Assembly (NCBI GenBank): GCA_035506575.1
Contig: DATJPD010000184.1
Coordinates: forward strand, 1 to 64,000
Reading direction: 5' to 3'
DNA length: 64,000 nucleotides
DNA from: DATJPD01 sp035506575
GTDB lineage: Bacteria > Pseudomonadota > Alphaproteobacteria > CACIAM-22H2
Shown: positions 62,378 to 64,000 of the stretch, in pieces
How the letters are laid out: each line of letters opens with the position of its first letter
Position numbering within the stretch: the first letter of the stretch is position 1
The notes under the pieces: generated by a model
What the model was told of the DNA's origin: nothing
Database searches by the model: none
The model's input: only the letters and a program-made list of their open reading frames with translations
Program-made: the position numbers and the translations under genes

Positions 62378-64000
62378 ATGAACCTCTACAGCTACTTCCG
62401 CGATGAAATCGCGTCATCGCTGGCCGCGCTCGCCGCATCCGGGAAGCTTCCGGGCCCGGTGGATACGGCGCGTCTGACGGTCGAGCCTCCGCGCGACGCG
62501 GCGCATGGAGATGTCTCGACCAACGCGGCCCTGGTGATGGCCAAGGATGCCGGGATGAAGCCGCGCGAGTTCGCGGCCCTCCTGGCCGGGGAGCTCGCCC
62601 GCCGCGACGATGTCGTCGCGGCCGACATCGCGGGGCCAGGCTTCATCAACCTCAAGCTCAAGCCGGGGTTCTGGCACGAGCGCCTGCGCGACATGGTCAA
62701 GGAGGGCGAGCGCTACGGTGCCTCGGCCGCGGGGCAGGGGCGCCCGGTCAATGTCGAATACGTGTCCGCCAACCCGACGGGGCCGATGCATGTCGGCCAT
62801 GGGCGCGGTGCGGTGGTCGGCGACGTGCTCGCGGCCCTGCTCGAGCGCGTCGGCTACAAGGTGACGCGCGAATATTACATCAACGACGCAGGGGCGCAGG
62901 TCGACGTGCTGGCCCGTTCGGCGTATTTGCGTTACCGCGAGGCGCTGGGCGAACAAATAGGTGCCATTCCGGAAGGCCTCTATCCCGGCGACTATCTGAA
63001 GCCGGTCGGCGAGGCGCTTGCCAAGCGCGACGGTGACAAATGGCGCGGCAAGCCGGAGGCCGAGTGGCTGGAGCCGGTGCGCGAGTTCGCCACGTCGGCG
63101 ATGATGGAGCTGATCCGCAATGACCTTGCGGCGCTGGGCGTGCGGCATGCGACGTTCACCTCCGAGCGCCACGAGATCGTCGAGAAGCAGCGCGTCGCCC
63201 GGGTGGTCGAGTTCCTCAAGGCGCGCGACCTGGTCTACACGGGGATCCTCGAGCCGCCCAAGGGCATGAAGCCCGACGACTGGGAGCCGCGGCCGCAGCT
63301 CCTGTTCCGCGCGACCAAGTTCGGCGACGACGTCGACCGGCCGCTGCAGAAATCGGACGGGTCCTGGACCTATTTCGCCTCCGACATCGCGTACCACCTC
63401 GACAAGATCGAGCGCGGCTTTTCCCATCTCATCGATGTGTGGGGGGCCGACCACGGCGGCTACGTCAAGCGCATGCAGGCCGCGGTCAAGGCGGTCAGCG
63501 ACGGCAAGGCCGTGCTCGACGTGAGATTGTGCCAGCTGGTGAACCTGCTCGACCGCGGCGAGCCGGTGAAGATGTCCAAGCGCGCCGGCACGTTCGTGAC
63601 CTTGCGCGACGTGATCGACCGGCTGGGCGAGGGATCGTGGGCAGGGGCGGGGGCGGGCGTGGTCCGCTTCATCATGCTGACCCGCAAGCACGATCAGCAT
63701 CTCGATTTCGACTTCGCGAAGGCGACCGAGCAGTCGAAGGACAATCCGTTGTTCTACGTGCAGTACGCGCACGCCCGCACGCGCTCGGCGTTCCGCCAGG
63801 CCAGGGAGATGCTGCCGGATGTTGATACGTCCGATGCGGCGCTGGCGCGCGCCGATTTCGCGCGGCTGGGCCACGCGGAGGAGTTGGGCTTGATCAAGAC
63901 GCTGGCCGGCTGGCCGCGTCTGCTCGAAGGAGCCGCCGAGACGGGCGAGCCGCACCGCGTGGCGTTTTTCCTGTATGACCTCGCATCGACCTTTCACGCG
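62378..64000 (+). CDS. argS: Arginyl-tRNA synthetase, partial
   Basis: 541 codons are present; the C-terminal part lies beyond the right edge. Begins MNLYSYFRDEIASSLAAL; class I HIGH variant in NPTGPMHVGHGRGAVVGD and KMSKR in VKMSKRAGTFVTLRD; an N-terminal Add1 domain precedes the catalytic core. It charges tRNA-Arg with arginine. Second gene after dgt. Confidence 0.96.
   Translation, partial: MNLYSYFRDEIASSLAALAASGKLPGPVDTARLTVEPPRDAAHGDVSTNAALVMAKDAGMKPREFAALLAGELARRDDVVAADIAGPGFINLKLKPGFWHERLRDMVKEGERYGASAAGQGRPVNVEYVSANPTGPMHVGHGRGAVVGDVLAALLERVGYKVTREYYINDAGAQVDVLARSAYLRYREALGEQIGAIPEGLYPGDYLKPVGEALAKRDGDKWRGKPEAEWLEPVREFATSAMMELIRNDLAALGVRHATFTSERHEIVEKQRVARVVEFLKARDLVYTGILEPPKGMKPDDWEPRPQLLFRATKFGDDVDRPLQKSDGSWTYFASDIAYHLDKIERGFSHLIDVWGADHGGYVKRMQAAVKAVSDGKAVLDVRLCQLVNLLDRGEPVKMSKRAGTFVTLRDVIDRLGEGSWAGAGAGVVRFIMLTRKHDQHLDFDFAKATEQSKDNPLFYVQYAHARTRSAFRQAREMLPDVDTSDAALARADFARLGHAEELGLIKTLAGWPRLLEGAAETGEPHRVAFFLYDLASTFHA

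Overview
This is a 64 kb stretch of a high-GC alphaproteobacterial chromosome. The assignment rests on lineage-typical genes and gene orders: an NDUFS4-like complex I subunit, a PopZ (DUF2497) polar organiser, the aapJQMP general amino-acid transporter, a pcm-tolC pair and an erpA / dgt-argS divergon. The order is most likely Rhodospirillales or Hyphomicrobiales, but I cannot fix the genus. The cell is motile and chemotactic (FlgI, two flagellins, two CheY-like proteins), and its many amino-acid, CoA and salvage genes suggest a free-living heterotroph. I see no insertion sequence, integrase, phage or CRISPR array. Four tRNA genes are present (Pro-TGG, Arg-TCT, Asn-GTT, Cys-GCA).

Layout. 0-3 kb: a coxG-coxS-coxL molybdenum hydroxylase cluster on the minus strand, cut by the left edge; the large subunit has the form II active-site motif. 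3-9 kb: an Atm1-type exporter, a class III nucleotide cyclase followed by a small protein that duplicates the cyclase N-terminal domain, DUF192, an O-methyltransferase and YciI. 9-15 kb: two tRNAs, complex I subunit, small envelope proteins, an arginase-like enzyme with an altered active site, an alpha/beta hydrolase lacking its nucleophile, a redoxin/2OG-oxygenase fusion and a HemD-like protein. 15-26 kb: a GT41 glycosyltransferase, metC-hisI, aapJQMP, and a nudix-cysK-sseA-GNAT operon. 26-36 kb: flgI, cyanase, an OmpA-like protein, a CoA-transferase/crotonase pair, LpxR and two flagellins, each with its own terminator. 36-48 kb: pcm-tolC, popZ, a nucleobase-salvage operon, two cheY-like genes, an aldolase, ilvD, an M81 peptidase operon and xthA. 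48-57.5 kb: eight co-directional minus-strand genes coding for a hybrid histidine kinase, a receiver, a heparinase II/III-like enzyme and a polar amino-acid-type ABC transporter with a PhyH dioxygenase gene embedded in it. 57.5-64 kb: a TctC binding protein, two small ORFs, an OmpR-family regulator, an Hpt protein, erpA, dgt and argS (cut by the right edge).

The least explained parts are: (i) a Pho-box-like direct repeat (YTTACAT-N4-YTTAC) found at three places, two of them about 70 bp upstream of small ORFs beside an OmpR-family regulator and one upstream of the cheY pair; (ii) the sensor / lyase / dioxygenase / ABC-transporter cluster; (iii) the roughly 70-residue domain shared by the cyclase and its neighbour; and (iv) adjacent 'enzyme' genes whose catalytic residues are replaced. 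All functions are inferred by reading motifs; no database search was run.
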